Positions 1-11,092 of a stretch of DNA of 64,000 nucleotides are shown piece by piece. A program made the translations under genes and the position numbers. Under the pieces are notes generated by a model. That model was not told the DNA's origin. It saw nothing but the letters and a program-made list of their open reading frames with translations, and searched no databases. The number at the start of each line of letters is the position of its first letter. Position 1 is the stretch's first letter. Where the stretch lies: NCBI RefSeq assembly GCF_041296385.1, contig NW_027184064.1, positions 186,001 through 250,000 of the forward strand. Direction: 5' to 3'. This DNA is from Aphelocoma coerulescens (Eukaryota > Chordata > Aves > Passeriformes > Corvidae).

Positions 1-496
1 CCCCCTTTTAGTCCTGCCCCATGTTTTACCACAGGCGGAACAAGATTATCACCCGGGATATGTAGATAATTCATTACATAGACAGCATTTTCCAAACAGG
101 CTTGAGGTGAAAGGGACAATTCTCCCCCTTTTTGTTTGTGAAGCAATTGCTTCAGGGTATGATGGCTACATTCCATGATAGCTTGTCCTGTGGGAGAATG
201 TGGAGTCTCAGTGATATGAGTAATACCCCATAAATTGCAAAAGGTGGCAAAATTATGACTGGTATAACCTGGGCCATTATCAGTTTTCAAGGTTCATGGA
301 ATCCCAAGGGCAGCAATAGCCATGTGTAAATGTTTTAGAACATGTTTTGTGGTTTCTCCTGTTTGTACAGTGGCCCATACTGCAAAAGAAAAACAGTCAA
401 CAGACACGTGAATAAATCAGCCAAACTCTGGAAAATGTGTTACTTCTATTTGCCATAATTCCAAGGGTCTAAGTTTTCTAGGATTAACTGCTGTTC
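1..496 (-). pseudogene. pol: pol remnant: integrase, runs off the window
   Basis: On the minus strand, integrase core motifs can be read in shifted pieces: a strand around 430-400 for the first catalytic Asp, KTDNGPGYTS near 270 for the second, and a stretch around 190-160 that should hold the catalytic Glu. The sequence continues past base 1. In-frame stops (for example near 418) show that it is not functional. Confidence 0.75.
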
Positions 497-2344
497 TTAA
501 TGGCTGATGAAGTTGTTTACAAGATGCCACAATAGTTCATGCATCAGGCCAGGAAATGTGAAATTATCGGTGCAGGACCTTAGCTGATGGATGAAAAAAT
601 TGATGTGACTGTTTGTTGAAACTTTTCTCACAGGAGCAGCCCAGGCAAGAGAAACTAAGTAATCTGCTTGTGCACGGCCTTCTGCTAGGCTACTTTGTAG
701 CTTAGAATGACTACGAATATGAGTAACAAAATAAACACAGTGTCTTTTTGATAAAGCAAAAACCAAGTGGTGAAAAAGCAAATATAGGTCATGGCTATTC
801 AATTCCTTTAACAATGCATGTTTTAAGTGACAAGTTACTCCTGCCACATAAAGTGAATCACATACAACATTAATTGGCTAATCACTCCATTATTCAAATA
901 CTACTGCTACTGCCAATAACTCTAAGTACTGAGTAGAGTGGCCGCTTGTTTCATGTAAAACTTTCTACTGCCCCTTCTCTCTCCGAACATAAGCAGCCTT
1001 TCCAGTTTTGCCACTGGCATCTGTGAAAATCATTATTCCATGAACCGGCTTAGAAGAACAAAGGGATTTTGAAATTATTTCAGTATTTGTTACAAATGTG
1101 AACATTTTATGCCCTGGTGTATGAACACTGAGTTTGCCTGTAAACTCCAAAGCAGCAATTTGCAAGTCTCTGCTATGTCTTAGTATCCAATTTAAATATA
1201 CTCTAGTTGTTGGCACAATAATTTTTGCAGGCTCAGATCTAGATATTTCTATTACCTGGTTTCAGCTTTTCATTAGTATATGACCTAATAATTCCATCAG
1301 TGTCATTATAGTTTTCTTTGGTTGTGCTGGCAAAAAGATCCACTCTAATATACACAATGGATCTGACTATTGAGCCCATTGAAAAACAACTGCAAACACA
1401 TGAGCTCTTTGACTAAATATAGCGATAGCAATATTTAAATCTGGATTCCAGCAGGGCATATAACCTTGTACCATTTTTTGCCTGGTATTTTCAAGAGCCT
1501 TTTGTGCCTCTTCAGTTAAGTTTCAAGGAGCATTAACACCCTCTCCTCCTGACAATAAATTTAACAGGGGTTGTAAATCTGAATTGGTGATGCCACATAT
1601 TGTCCGCACCCAATTAATATCACCTACTATTTTTTGCACATCATTAAGGGTTTTAATAGTAGGGTTTAACTCAATTTTCTGTGGCCTTACTGTGGTTTGA
1701 TCTATTATTGAACCCAAATATTTCCATGGTGGCATGTATTGTATTTTTTCTGGTGCAATAACCAATCCCTTCATTTGTAACTGTTCTAATTCAATAATAA
1801 TTTGTTCTCTATCCAATTGCATTCTTGCACTCAAAAGATCATCCAAATAATGATAAATAACTAATTCTGGATGCTGTTGCCTGAATGGTGCCAATGCTTA
1901 GGCCACAAACAATTGGCACATAGTAGGGGAATTTTTCATACCTTGTGGCAAATCAGTCCATTCATATCTCTTGTAGGGCTCTTGCTTGTTAACAGAGGGA
2001 ACAGAAAAACTGAATTTTTTACGATCTTCTGGGTGCAATGGAATAGTGAAAAAACAGTATTTTAAATCAGTTATCAATATTTCTCAATGCTTTGGAATCA
2101 TATTGGGGGATGGTAATCCTGGCTGAAGTCCTCCTATATCTTCCATTACTTTATTTACTTCTCTTAAATCATGTAACAAACGCCACTTGCTACTCTTTTT
2201 AGGAATAGTAAAAATAGGTGTGTTCCATGGACTTACGGATGGTGCCAAATGTCCTTTCTGGACTTGTTCTTGCACTAGTTCTGTTATGTGAGCCAATTTT
2301 TCTGAACTTAGCAGCCATTGATCTATCCAGATAGGTTCGGTCAC
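497..2344 (-). pseudogene. pol: pol remnant: reverse transcriptase and RNase H
   Basis: Pieces in order on the minus strand are: RT fingers (2344-2084, with WNTPIF, KWRLLHDLREVN and LQPGLPSP), RT palm (1894-1523) with the catalytic box YHYLDD, connection (around 1216), and RNase H (847-497) ending in HIRSHSKLQSSLAEG. The frame is broken at about 2080, 1900, 1500, 1220, 965 and 850. YLDD replaces the more usual YMDD or YVDD of class II elements, which may be natural or decay. It cannot encode a polymerase as it stands. Confidence 0.9.
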
Positions 2345-2394
2345 TTCCCATTTACATTTTAATAGAGGAGGATGCCCACCCTCAATGGCTACCC

Positions 2395-2964
2395 CTAAAA
2401 GGGCGATTTCGTAACCAGGGTTGCACCCAACTGACTTAAAACATCCCTTCTCAATAAATTCAGTGGGATAGGCATAACATATGGCCTAACAGTACAATGG
2501 CTACCATCCAAAAGCTTACAGGATACAATATCAGCACTTATCCAGGTATTTTGCTGTCTACTCACACTCCCAATCACTGTTTCTGCATTTTTTATGGGCT
2601 ATTTTTTAGGCTAGTTGTTAATTCCAATTATAGTAACATCTGCTCTTGTATCAACTAACATTGACAATTTGCAAGTGCTCCCATCTTTCCATGTTAGTAA
2701 AACTTTGCATTGTGGCTTTGAATTTTTTATATCCATTGCTAGACAAATTTGTGGACTACCAGTGGATCCAAAGGCACCTGTGCCACACAGCTGATTTGTT
2801 GTCTTAGGCACCAAAGATTGGAATGGTATTAGTTGCCCAATTTTTTCTCCCTCCAGTATTTGCACTGGAGGATTTGGAGTCCAAACCATGATATGTATGA
2901 TGCCTTGATAGTGTGCGTCAATAACCCCTGGTAACACAAACACTCTTTGACAGGAGATTGACAA
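2395..2964 (-). pseudogene. pro: pro remnant: dUTPase-like domain and aspartic protease
   Basis: The translated minus strand shows the dUTPase motif GVIDAHYQG followed by EGEKIGQLIPF. It then shows the protease active-site strand, here LVDTRADVTI instead of the usual DTGA, and further down the protease C-terminal motif RRDVLSQLGATL. A break near 2580-2610 separates the two ORF pieces. The DTGA-to-DTRA change would remove the catalytic glycine, so this protease is dead. Family role: cleavage of Gag and Pol. The dUTPase-like domain is a common passenger of class II pro frames. Confidence 0.85.
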
Positions 2965-3074
2965 TCATCTTAGCAAATGTGCACTTAATCATTTCTCTAA
3001 TGGTCCCTTTGTGTTGGTAGGGACACACTGCACTTGTGAATCAAGCAGTGTTACTTCCCGGACCATGGAAAAGT

Positions 3075-4340
3075 CTACTCCGACACTCTCTGAGGTGGCG
3101 GTGGAGAGGCAATCCAAGCAGCCCTCTGCTGGGTCCCTGTATTGCTCATTGCACTGCGGCCCCCCATGCTCTTCTTCCAGTTTCCCAGTGGGGTACCATC
3201 CTTTTTAAAATTTGACCTGCACTCAAAGGCCCAATGCCCAGTTTTCTGACAACGATTACAAACTCCAGAAAAGGTAGCTTTTTCAGTTTTAGAAGCTCGG
3301 CACTGTGCTTTTACATGCCCTTTTATCCCACATTTAAAACAACACAGTCCCTTATCTCTTTGACCTTGTTTTACAAGTGGCTTTACAGTTGCGGCAAATG
3401 CTTCAGCCATTAAGATAGCATTTTCTGCCAGTGTCCTGACTTTCTCACATGCCTCCATCGTTGCTGCTACTGAAGCAGTGAGAGGGAGTGCCATCAGAAT
3501 TCTTCTACATGCCAAATTGGCATTTTGAACTGCTAGGGCCATAAGTACTGAATCCCTTGCTGTTTCAGGAATGCCGGACCTTTGAATACTTTCTCACAAT
3601 CCATCCAAAAAGGACATGTATGTTTCGGTTGGTCCTTATGTTACTTTAGTAAAAGGTGGCACTATTCTGCCATCCTCAGGCATTTGCCTCAGAGCCTCTC
3701 GAGCTGCATGGGCTGACTGATGTAAAATTTGTACATGCATTCTGCTCTGTACTTGAGCATCAATAAAATGTGCCTGTTCTTATTAGCACTTCTACAGACA
3801 CAAATTTCAAAGGGTCACCATCATCCCTAAGTTAGCTACAGCAGCTTGTTGACATAAATCAGTCTACTTAGACTTCTACAGTATATATTGCATCCCTGTG
3901 AGCAATAATTGCAGTAATTGTTGACAATCATAAGGGCAAAGAATATTGGACCTAAAGATGTTATCAATAAATGACTGTGTGTAAGGATTCTGCAACCTAC
4001 AATCACAAACTGATTTTCTAGCTTCTTTAATCACTTCCCAAACAAATGGTGTCTAGTGGTTAGGTTTACAGTTCCTGTCACGATTTGTGCCTCCTAACAC
4101 TACTGGATAAGCCCCAGGAACAAATTCTCCCTCTGTTATGGCATTCTGTGTAACTCCTTTCCAGCGTTCTCAAAATAGCTTGGCCCTGACCCATCACTTG
4201 GCCCTGATCCACTGCCTGCTGATCCACCCCCCCTCATTTGTTTTCCTTCTCTCTTCCGTAACTCTTCTGCTTCTGTTTCCTTACGTCGAATCCACTGCAA
4301 ACGATCTCAATCTGACTCTCGCCCCAAACCCTGAGTTACT
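3075..4340 (-). pseudogene. gag: gag remnant: capsid and nucleocapsid
   Basis: The capsid part (about 3543-4340) is legible only in short pieces with stops and shifts, but a major-homology-region-like stretch can be read near 3600. The piece at 3542-3075 is open for 155 codons and carries two CX2CX4HX4C zinc knuckles, CFKCGIKGHVKAQC and CNRCQKTGHWAFEC, the RNA-binding motifs of nucleocapsid. The following protease region is in another frame, so gag and pro were separate frames or have been shifted by decay. Confidence 0.85.
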
Positions 4341-4343
4341 CGA

Positions 4344-5063
4344 TTAAGTCTTTCCTCCCATCTGATGTTCCTTACGTCTCTTTCCTGCATGGTTTGCAGC
4401 AGTCTCTCCCACTCCACATTCTGTTGTTCTCTTAAATGCTGTTCCATTGCCAGCCATGCACGGTCCTGCTTTTCTATCTTCGAAGTATCTCGAGACCCCA
4501 GTCTGCTGCAGGTGGCAGGGGTGGTGCAGGAATAACACCAGGTGGCGGAGGTGGAAAAGAAAATCTCCCCTCAGAGGGGTAGGCAGCAGAGGCAGATACT
4601 CAGTGTCAACTTCCATAGGTGCAACCGGAGGTGGCTCAGATTGCATTGGGGCTGTAGGCACAGCAGGTGCCTCCTCAGGGGCACTTGGATATGGTAAGGG
4701 AGGTTCAAAAGCTGTGACAACTGGACATGCTATGGGAGCTGCTGCACATGCTTGTGTTGCCCCATCGGCAGCTGCCCGCTCCGCTTTCATATCTTGCAAG
4801 GTCACATAAACTAACTTCCATGCTGTAGACAAAGAATGGGCTTCCTTATCCTTGTTGCTAACAGCATCCCACAGGCGGTCACCCACTCCCTTCCAAGTTT
4901 CTAGATTAAAAGCCGTATTTGGCTCGGGTGCATAGCCATTTTGCTGGCACCATAGCAACAATCGTCTCAATGTGGACTCCTCATACTTCACCTCTCTTAT
5001 AGAAAGGATGTTTAACAGTAACTTGACTATGGCCCCTTCTTCTGTAGAAACTTTCTGCCCCAT
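4344..5063 (-). pseudogene. gag: gag remnant: matrix and proline-rich region
   Basis: A minus-strand ORF of 239 codons begins MGQKVSTEEG, a typical class II gag start with an N-myristoylation-type MG. A helical matrix-like domain follows (about residues 1-100, with WCQQNGY and WKGVGDRLWDAV), then an Ala/Pro-rich linker. The ATG at 5063 lies about 150 bases downstream of the primer site, so the start is convincing. The ORF ends where the frame drifts, before capsid. It should produce no working Gag because the capsid downstream is broken. Family role: matrix targets Gag to the membrane. Confidence 0.8.
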
Positions 5064-5213
5064 AGCCGCACCGGCTATTTACCTCAAAGGTACCCCATTG
5101 CGACGTTCTTTGATAAATCCTGGAGCTCCCTTGCTCCCTTGGCTCACAGTCCAGCCGCACCAGAATCTCCAGCCAGTCTTCGTTGGGGTGTCTCCTCCAC
5201 TTCTTTTTGAAGT

Positions 5214-5231
5214 ATCACGTCAGGGTCACCG
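5214..5231 (-). other. Primer-binding site, tRNA-Trp type
   Basis: On the minus strand the 18 bases are CGGTGACCCTGACGTGAT. They match the tRNA-Trp primer site used by avian alpharetroviruses at 16 of 18 positions. The site sits two bases from the LTR end, as expected. Confidence 0.8.
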
Positions 5232-5233
5232 TC

Positions 5234-5780
5234 TGTGAATCAAGCAGAAGCCATTTTATTGATGTCCCTAATACACAATTCTTGCTTTCCCTAGATGCAA
5301 TCGTGCATAATTATTATTGGTTAAGGCCTACTTTCACATGCTAATTTATGCTTTATGATTGGTTCTTGTATGTGTGTCACATCATCTGTCGTGTATGTCA
5401 CAACTATCCTTCAGTTTGCATTTTCTTAGCCTTTTCTTCCTTTGCTTGTTCCTCATTCACGTCCTCCCCAGTGCTGCTTGTTCCTTTCTCACAACCTCCC
5501 CATGGACTCTTTTGTATGTACTTAAGTCCTTCTGTCTTACGTGCTCTGGTTCTTCTGTTTTATGGCTGGTTCACGATATGTCCATTTTCTAGTGAAAACA
5601 TGGTTTCCACAGGTTTGGGCTGGTTTGACGGTCTGAGCAGGATCTTCAGTCATGGTTTCTTCCCCTTGTCAATAGTCCTGCATCATCCTCCCTTTTGCTT
5701 TGGCAAGCGCAATAAATGTTAAGCAAGCAATATGCATTGTTTAGCAAGCAGCTATACTAGCAAAAAATTCAGCAATATTA
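5234..5780 (-). mobile_element. 5' LTR of the antisense provirus (outer edge uncertain)
   Basis: The LTR ends (minus strand) in ...TTCACA two bases before the primer site. Reading into it on the minus strand, there are CCAAT boxes near 5305 and 5357 and an AATAAA near 5256, which leaves a short U5. No partner LTR is in the window, so the outer end, set here before the minisatellite copy at 5838, is only approximate. Confidence 0.5.
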
Positions 5781-5984
5781 GCAATACCGTACCGTGATCA
5801 ATAGTTAATTTTTAAAATTCTAAGCCCCCTGTATCAGGACAGCCAGACCTGTCAGTCTTGCAGCTTTCATCTTGGAACAATCCTTGAATATATGGAATTT
5901 TGGAGGCAGAATACAAATTTCGACCATGGATACCTAAACCATAAGCACAGTTCTACCCTCCAGGTAGGAAAGCATGGCTGTTAT

Positions 5985-6560
5985 CATCCACTTAAAGCAC
6001 AGAAGAGCAAAGAAAACTAACTCTCTGTGAATAAAAAGGAAAGCACTTTGAAGGTTCAAAATATTCCCAAAAATGAGACAAATACCTAACAAAATTAAAT
6101 GATGATACAAAAAAATTGATATATTTTATTTAACAGTAAAAGAGGCAAAGACAATAAAAGGGAAAAGTAGAGGAAAGTTAGAAAAAGCTAAGGTTACTTT
6201 AAAAAACTTAGAATAGGTCACCACCACACTGTTGCTACCTTTGTTGCTGCTGAGACGGTGGTGGGGGTTGGAGGTTGGGAGCAAAGCAGTTTGTGCCTTT
6301 TTTTTTTCTGCCGCTTGAAATGTCTTATCTGCCTTCTCTAATCTCAGGAGCAGTTTGGCTGGAATGCAGCAATGAAATGCAGGCATGGTGCCTGATCTCC
6401 GTGGTTGAAACCCAGTACACTTGCAGTGAAGGAGGCCTCAGGGTGTCCTGCAGGAGGTGATGGGGGGGGTGAAGACAAAAATCAGGGATTCTGTCCCTTC
6501 CTTTCCCCTCCACCTTTAGCATCGATTTTTCATTCCTTTTTATGGGACTCAAGGTGGGCT
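5985..6560 (-). repeat. LTR-like dispersed repeat, copy A
   Basis: The block 6016-6155, including AAATTGATATATTTTATTTAAC and CTCTGTGAATAAAA, recurs at 11981-12130 and in part near 12957. On the minus strand it has an AATAAA polyadenylation-type signal close to one end, as an LTR would. Boundaries and family are not determined. Confidence 0.35.
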
Positions 6561-7210
6561 ACTCACAGTCCATCCTGCACATAGTTTTTAAGTATTCAAG
6601 GGTGATTATGATAAGCAGACATAATGATGAAGCACTTTTTGAAGCCTCTGTCTTATTATCAGGCTCTTACAACAGCACCCAAGTGTTCCCATGGCAGATG
6701 AGAAGCAGCCGATGGGTGGCTAAGGCCAGCCAGACCTGTTGGCCCTGGTAGCTTTTATCTGGGAGCAATCCTTAGATATATGGAATTTTGGAGGCACAAT
6801 CCCAGTTTCTGTCATGGGTACTTGGACCTGAAGTATTATTCTTTACCACAGGGAGGAAAACTTGATGCCCCAGTGTCTCAGGGCAGATGAGATGTGGCCC
6901 TCAGGAGGACACGCTAGCCAGAGTTGTCTGTCCTGGCAGCCTTCATCAGTGATCAAACCCTGGATATACAGAATTTTGGAAGCAGAATCCCAGTTTTGGC
7001 CATGGATGCCTGGACGGAGAGAGATTTTTCACAGGTGAAGGATGCCTGGCACACCAGTGTTTCAGGGTCAGCTGAAAGGTGGACTCTGCTGTGCGTGGTG
7101 TTCGGGTGGAGGGGAGTTCACTGTGTTTTCCCTGAAGCTTCTCTGGCAAGAGACCGCTCAGGTGGTGCAGTGTGGCATGCTTGCACGCTTACTCCTTCCC
7201 CCTGTACAGC

Positions 7211-7630
7211 TGTTTAAACGTGAATCACACACACACGCACGTAAGCCAGATAGCTCAGCATTACCAGAGGTAAAAAGTCAAGGAGGGCTCTCCCACATTG
7301 CATATCCACGGATGAGGTTTATTTCATCCTGCTGCAAAAGGCAGGCCAGAGATGAAAGAGCCCAAGCACATGTGGGGTCCAGCTTTTTGTACTGGATCTG
7401 AACCAATGAACTGAGAGCACGGGGTGGTACAAACACAGGACTAGGGGAAGGAAACCAATCAGGAGAAGGAAGGGGCGGAGTGGGGGACCAGGCCAGGCAT
7501 ACAGCCACACAGGCAGATGGGAAATGTAGTTTTCCTTGTATCCTGAGTCTGGTGAGCTATTTACACTTTGCTATCCCACCAGTGAGTGGTCTCACCAGAG
7601 CTCTCTAGTTCCTCAGCCTTCACTACAACA
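7211..7630 (-). mobile_element. LTR-like insertion in the tandem array
   Basis: The segment has possible TG...CA ends (TGTTTAAACG at 7211, CACTACAACA ending at 7630), a minus-strand AATAAA in GATGAAATAAACC near 7320, and two CCAAT-type motifs. It replaces repeat units, so it is probably an insertion. No convincing target duplication was found, so the call is tentative. Confidence 0.35.
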
Positions 7631-8660
7631 GGACTCCAGGAGGCCAAGGCCAGCCAGAGCTGTCAGTCTGGGTAGCTTTTGTCTAGGAGAAACTCTTGGA
7701 TTTAGAGAATTGTTGAGATGGAATCCAAATTTTGGAAATTGGCACCTGGATGAACAGGACAGTTCTTCTACCCAGGGAGGAAAGCTCAGCATCCCAGTGT
7801 TTTGAAATACAATGAGTAGTGGTGCCCAGGAGGCCATGGCCAGCAAGACTTGTGGGTCCTGGCAGCTTTCATCTGGGAGTAATTCTTGGATATATGGAGT
7901 TTAAGAGGCAGAATCCCAATTTCATCCATGGGTGCCTGGACGAGAATGACCATTCTTACCACTGGGGAGGAAAGCCTGATGCCCCAGTGTTTTGGGACAG
8001 AGGAGAGGTGGCTTCTGGGAGGTAAAGGCCAGCCAAACCTTTTGTTGCTAGCAGATTTTGTTAGTGAAAAACTTTGGAAGGTGGAATCCCAATTTGTGCC
8101 ATGAGTGCGTGGACCAGGAGGACCCCTCTTTCTGCCAGGGTGGGAAGCGTGGTGCCCCAGTGTTTCAGGGAAAGTTAGAGACAGACACCCAGAGGCTGCA
8201 GCCAGCCAGAGCTGTCAATCTTGGCTGCTTTCATCTCGGAGCCATCCTTGGATGTACTGCATTTTGGAGACAGAATCCCGATTTCCACCATGGGCACCTG
8301 AAGGAGCAGCACTATTCTTTCCCCCAGGAAGGAAAGCTCGGCGCCCCAGTGTTTCAGTGGCAGAGGAAAGGCAGCCCTTGGGTGTCCAAGACCAGCCAGA
8401 CCTGTCAGTCCTGGCAGCTTTTGTCTGGGAGTCATTCTTGGCCATATGGAATTTTGGAGATGGAATCCCAATTTTGGCTATGGGAGCCTGGACCAGAAGG
8501 AGGGTTCTTTCCCCAGGGAGGAAAGCCCAGCTCCCCAGTGTTTTGGGGACAGAAGAGAGGTAGCCCTGGGGAGGACAAGGCCAGCTAGACCTATAGTTCC
8601 TGGCAGCTTTCATTTGGGAGCAATCCTTGGTCTTCAGAAAATGAACTATTTCCTCTGATC

Positions 8661-9494
8661 TATGGTGCCCTTGAGGCCAGTGCTTCTTTCCATTGGTTCT
8701 ACAGAAAAATAAAAAAAAAAAAAAAGAGAGAAAAAGAAGACAGGAAATAATTTTAATTGCTGCATGTTATTTCTACAATACATTTTCTGTGGCTTTTATT
8801 AATTCACAGACATCAGTACTTCTATAACAATATTGGTATTCTTTTATTTATTATACTCTTGTAAACTTTCTTATTGTATCCCCTGTCCATAACTCCAGCG
8901 TAACTGTCATCAGTTGCAGTGCATGCAAGTCTCAGTGAGTGAGTCTCCATGTTTGGAGTCAGTGGTTTGGAGTCTCAGTGAGTCTCCATGTTTGGCTTTT
9001 ATTACTTAGAGTTTAATCTAATAGAAATAAGTATGTTCATTTGCCCTTCATGTAATTAGCTTCAGAGATTGAAAGCTGCAAGTAATTTTGTACTTACTGT
9101 AAGTGAATACATTTAACAGTACGATTACCAAGTTGTTAAATCTGAAATACTAGAACCTGAAATTTTATAGCATATGCATGATTCATAGCCTTATCTGCAC
9201 TAAAAGAAACATTTGTGTTATTTCATACCAATATGATGCCCAAAGATGGTACAGGCTTTTGGGGTCATAAGTCTCTGAAAAGTGTTTTATCTGGCTGTTC
9301 AGTTGCAAAAATGTAACAAATTAATGCTGCATTTGATCATTTGCCATTTTACTGCTTCCTTCAGCAATGAAGAATTCGAGTTTTTTTGGTTAGATATAGA
9401 CGTGCATGTAAACTGCTCAAAACCGCCAGACATTATGGTAGTGTATAACAAGTCTATGACTCGCTCTTGAACTACCAATTCGGAAGTCTTTCTG
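8661..9494. other. No gene seen; AT-rich unique sequence
   Basis: The stretch contains an A-rich run (8706-8724) and a short duplication around GTCTCAGTGAGTCTCCATGTTTGG at 8930-9000. No coding or transposon signature was recognised. Confidence 0.5.
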
Positions 9495-10076
9495 GCATCT
9501 TGATACAACCAACTGCCATCAGAAGACACACGCTACACTCTTTTCACCGACGCTTCTTGTCGCATCGTAGGGATGAAACGAAAGTGGAAAGCAGCCGTAT
9601 GGAGTCCCACACGACGGGTTGCCGAAGCTACTGAAGGAGAAGGTGGATCAAGCCAACTCGCTGAACTCAAAGCTGTTCAACTAGCCCTGGACATTGCTGA
9701 AAGAGAGAAGTGGCCAAAGCTCTACCTCTACACTGATTCATGGATGGTAGCCAATGCTCTGTGGGGATGGTTAGAAAAGTGGGAAAAAGCTAATTGGCAG
9801 CGTAGGGGAAATCCAATCTGGGCTGCTGAAGAGTGGAAAAACATTGCTGCCCGAGTAAGAAAGCTGGTTGTGAAAGTCCTCCATGTAGATGCCCATGTCC
9901 CCAAGAGTAGGGCTAATGAAGAACACCAAAACAACAAGCAGGTAGATCAGGCTGCAATGATAGAAGTGTCACAGGTAGACTTGGACTGGAAACACAAGGG
10001 AGAGTTGTTCCTGGCTCGATGGGCCCATGATGCCTCAGGCCATCAGGGCAGAGATGCCACCTATAAGTGGGCATGA
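9495..10076 (+). pseudogene. pol: ERVL-type pol fragment: RNase H and start of integrase
   Basis: The 167-codon ORF from 9573, with its upstream in-frame part containing FTDAS near 9541, reads as class III (ERVL) RNase H. Landmarks are SSQLAELKAVQLA (catalytic Glu), LYTDSWMVANAL (Asp) and NNKQVDQAA (Asp), followed by ARWAHDASGHQGRDATYKWA from an integrase zinc-finger region. Reverse transcriptase, the integrase core and both ends are missing. The frame is well kept for a fragment, so it is not very old. The first 230 bp are repeated in inverted orientation at 10107-10331. Confidence 0.85.
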
Positions 10077-10106
10077 GATCGAGGGGTGGATCTGACCATG
10101 GACAGT

Positions 10107-10331
10107 GTAGAGGTAGAGCTTTGGCCACTTCTCTCTTTCAGCAATGTCCAGGGCTAGTTGAACAGCTTTGAGTTCAGCGAGTTGGCTTGATCCACCTTCT
10201 CCTTCAGTAGCTTCGGCAACCCGTCATGTGGGACTCCATATGGCTGCTTTCCACTTTCGTTTCATCCCTACGATGCGACAAGAACCGTCGATGAAAAGAG
10301 CGTAGCGTGTGTCTTCTGATGGCAGTTGGTT
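10107..10331 (-). repeat. Inverted copy of the ERVL pol segment
   Basis: This stretch is the reverse complement of about 9501-9735, nearly perfect: 10108-10178 matches exactly by eye and the rest has only scattered differences. It forms a fold-back with a loop of about 370 bp. The copy ends exactly at the first bases of the LTR that starts at 10331. Confidence 0.85.
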
Positions 10332-10985
10332 GTCCTAAATTTGTACCGGTTTGGCCAAATTTAGAAATATATACTCTGAGAGAAGGCACAACCACCCCTC
10401 CCCCACCAGGTTCAGGAAAATAAAAAATCTTCCTCGAAGGAAAGTGAAGAAGATAAAACTATTTATTTAACAAACACACGGGAAAGGAAAATGAGGTGAA
10501 ATGGTAAAATCTTTCGCTGTGGAGGAAAAACCTGGGAAAGCGTTAGAGTCCTCCCTTTGGTCTCCTTGGAGCTGGGGCTTGGCCCAGGGCCAGGCCCTCT
10601 GTGCCCGATGAAAAGTCCTCCCGATGTGCTCTGAGGTTGAAAGCAGTCCAGTAGAAAAGGGAGAAAATCCGGAATTCTAGAGAAGGAAAAAGCAAGGTCC
10701 AACTCTCAGTCTCTCTCTGGAGAACCAGAAACTGAAAACAACTGGCCAAAAGCTGACTGGAACACAGCAAGCTGGGTGCTTCCTCGCTCCCCTGCCGTGG
10801 CTGGGGAAAAAAAACCTCCTATCTTTATGTGACCTTGAACAAGCTGCAAACTGCTTTGAGAAAGTTTTGCTCAGTTTTTTTCTTCTCCCTCTCAGGCTCA
10901 GTTTAGAGGCATAGAAAGGCACAAAAATTAATTTCTGGGCATAGGCAGCGACATGGGATACACATCATAACGTCACCCCAAGACA
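10331..10985 (-). mobile_element. ERVL-type LTR, minus strand
   Basis: The ends TGTCCTAAATTTG and ...CCCCAAGACA give an LTR whose minus-strand start is TGTCTTGGGG. A minus-strand AATAAA occurs in GTTAAATAAATAG (about 10460) near the LTR 3' end. The flanking pentamers TTGGT and TTCCA do not match, so this LTR is not a simple solo insertion; one side may have been rearranged together with the adjoining pol inverted repeat. Confidence 0.5.
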
Positions 10986-11054
10986 TTCCACCCCTTATCC
11001 CATATTGTTGGCTCAATGCCCAAACTAAGATATTCTAATTCTACACACACATTA

Positions 11055-11058
<4 letters not shown>

Positions 11059-11087
<29 letters not shown>
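11059..11087. repeat. (AT)n microsatellite
   Basis: About 14 uninterrupted AT units. Confidence 0.95.

Positions 11088-11092
<5 letters not shown>

Larger units (their letters stand above)
1..5780 (-). mobile_element. Decayed class II endogenous retrovirus, truncated by window edge
   Basis: Read on the minus strand, the order is LTR, tRNA-Trp-type primer site, gag (matrix, capsid, two zinc knuckles), a dUTPase-like domain plus protease, reverse transcriptase, RNase H and integrase. That is standard class II order. The reading frame is broken many times and no gene is intact. The 3' LTR lies left of base 1, so age from LTR divergence cannot be judged. The right boundary of the LTR is uncertain. 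The Trp-type primer site and the dUTPase domain link it to the deleted provirus at 44969-49914 rather than to the younger lysine-primer elements at 19-32 kb. Confidence 0.9.
5838..8660 (+). repeat. Tandem repeat array, period about 188 bp, interrupted
   Basis: Units share landmarks such as GCCAGCCAGACCTGTCAGTC, TGGCAGCTTTCATCTGGGAG, ATATGGAATTTTGGAGGCAG, CAATTTTGGCCATGG and GCCCCAGTGTTTTGGG. Unit starts lie near 5840, 6727, 6911, 7648, 7840, 8028, 8199, 8389 and 8577, giving spacings of 184-192 bp with one of 171. The copies differ by perhaps 20-30 percent by eye, so the array is old. It is interrupted between the first and second units (about 5985-6700) and again at about 7110-7640. Long ORFs across it arise from the repeat period and are not credible genes. 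Confidence 0.85.

Noticed and set aside
7536..8658. Series of overlapping ORFs up to 176 codons on both strands
   Set aside because: They follow the 188-bp tandem repeat. Open frames on both strands come from the repeat period.
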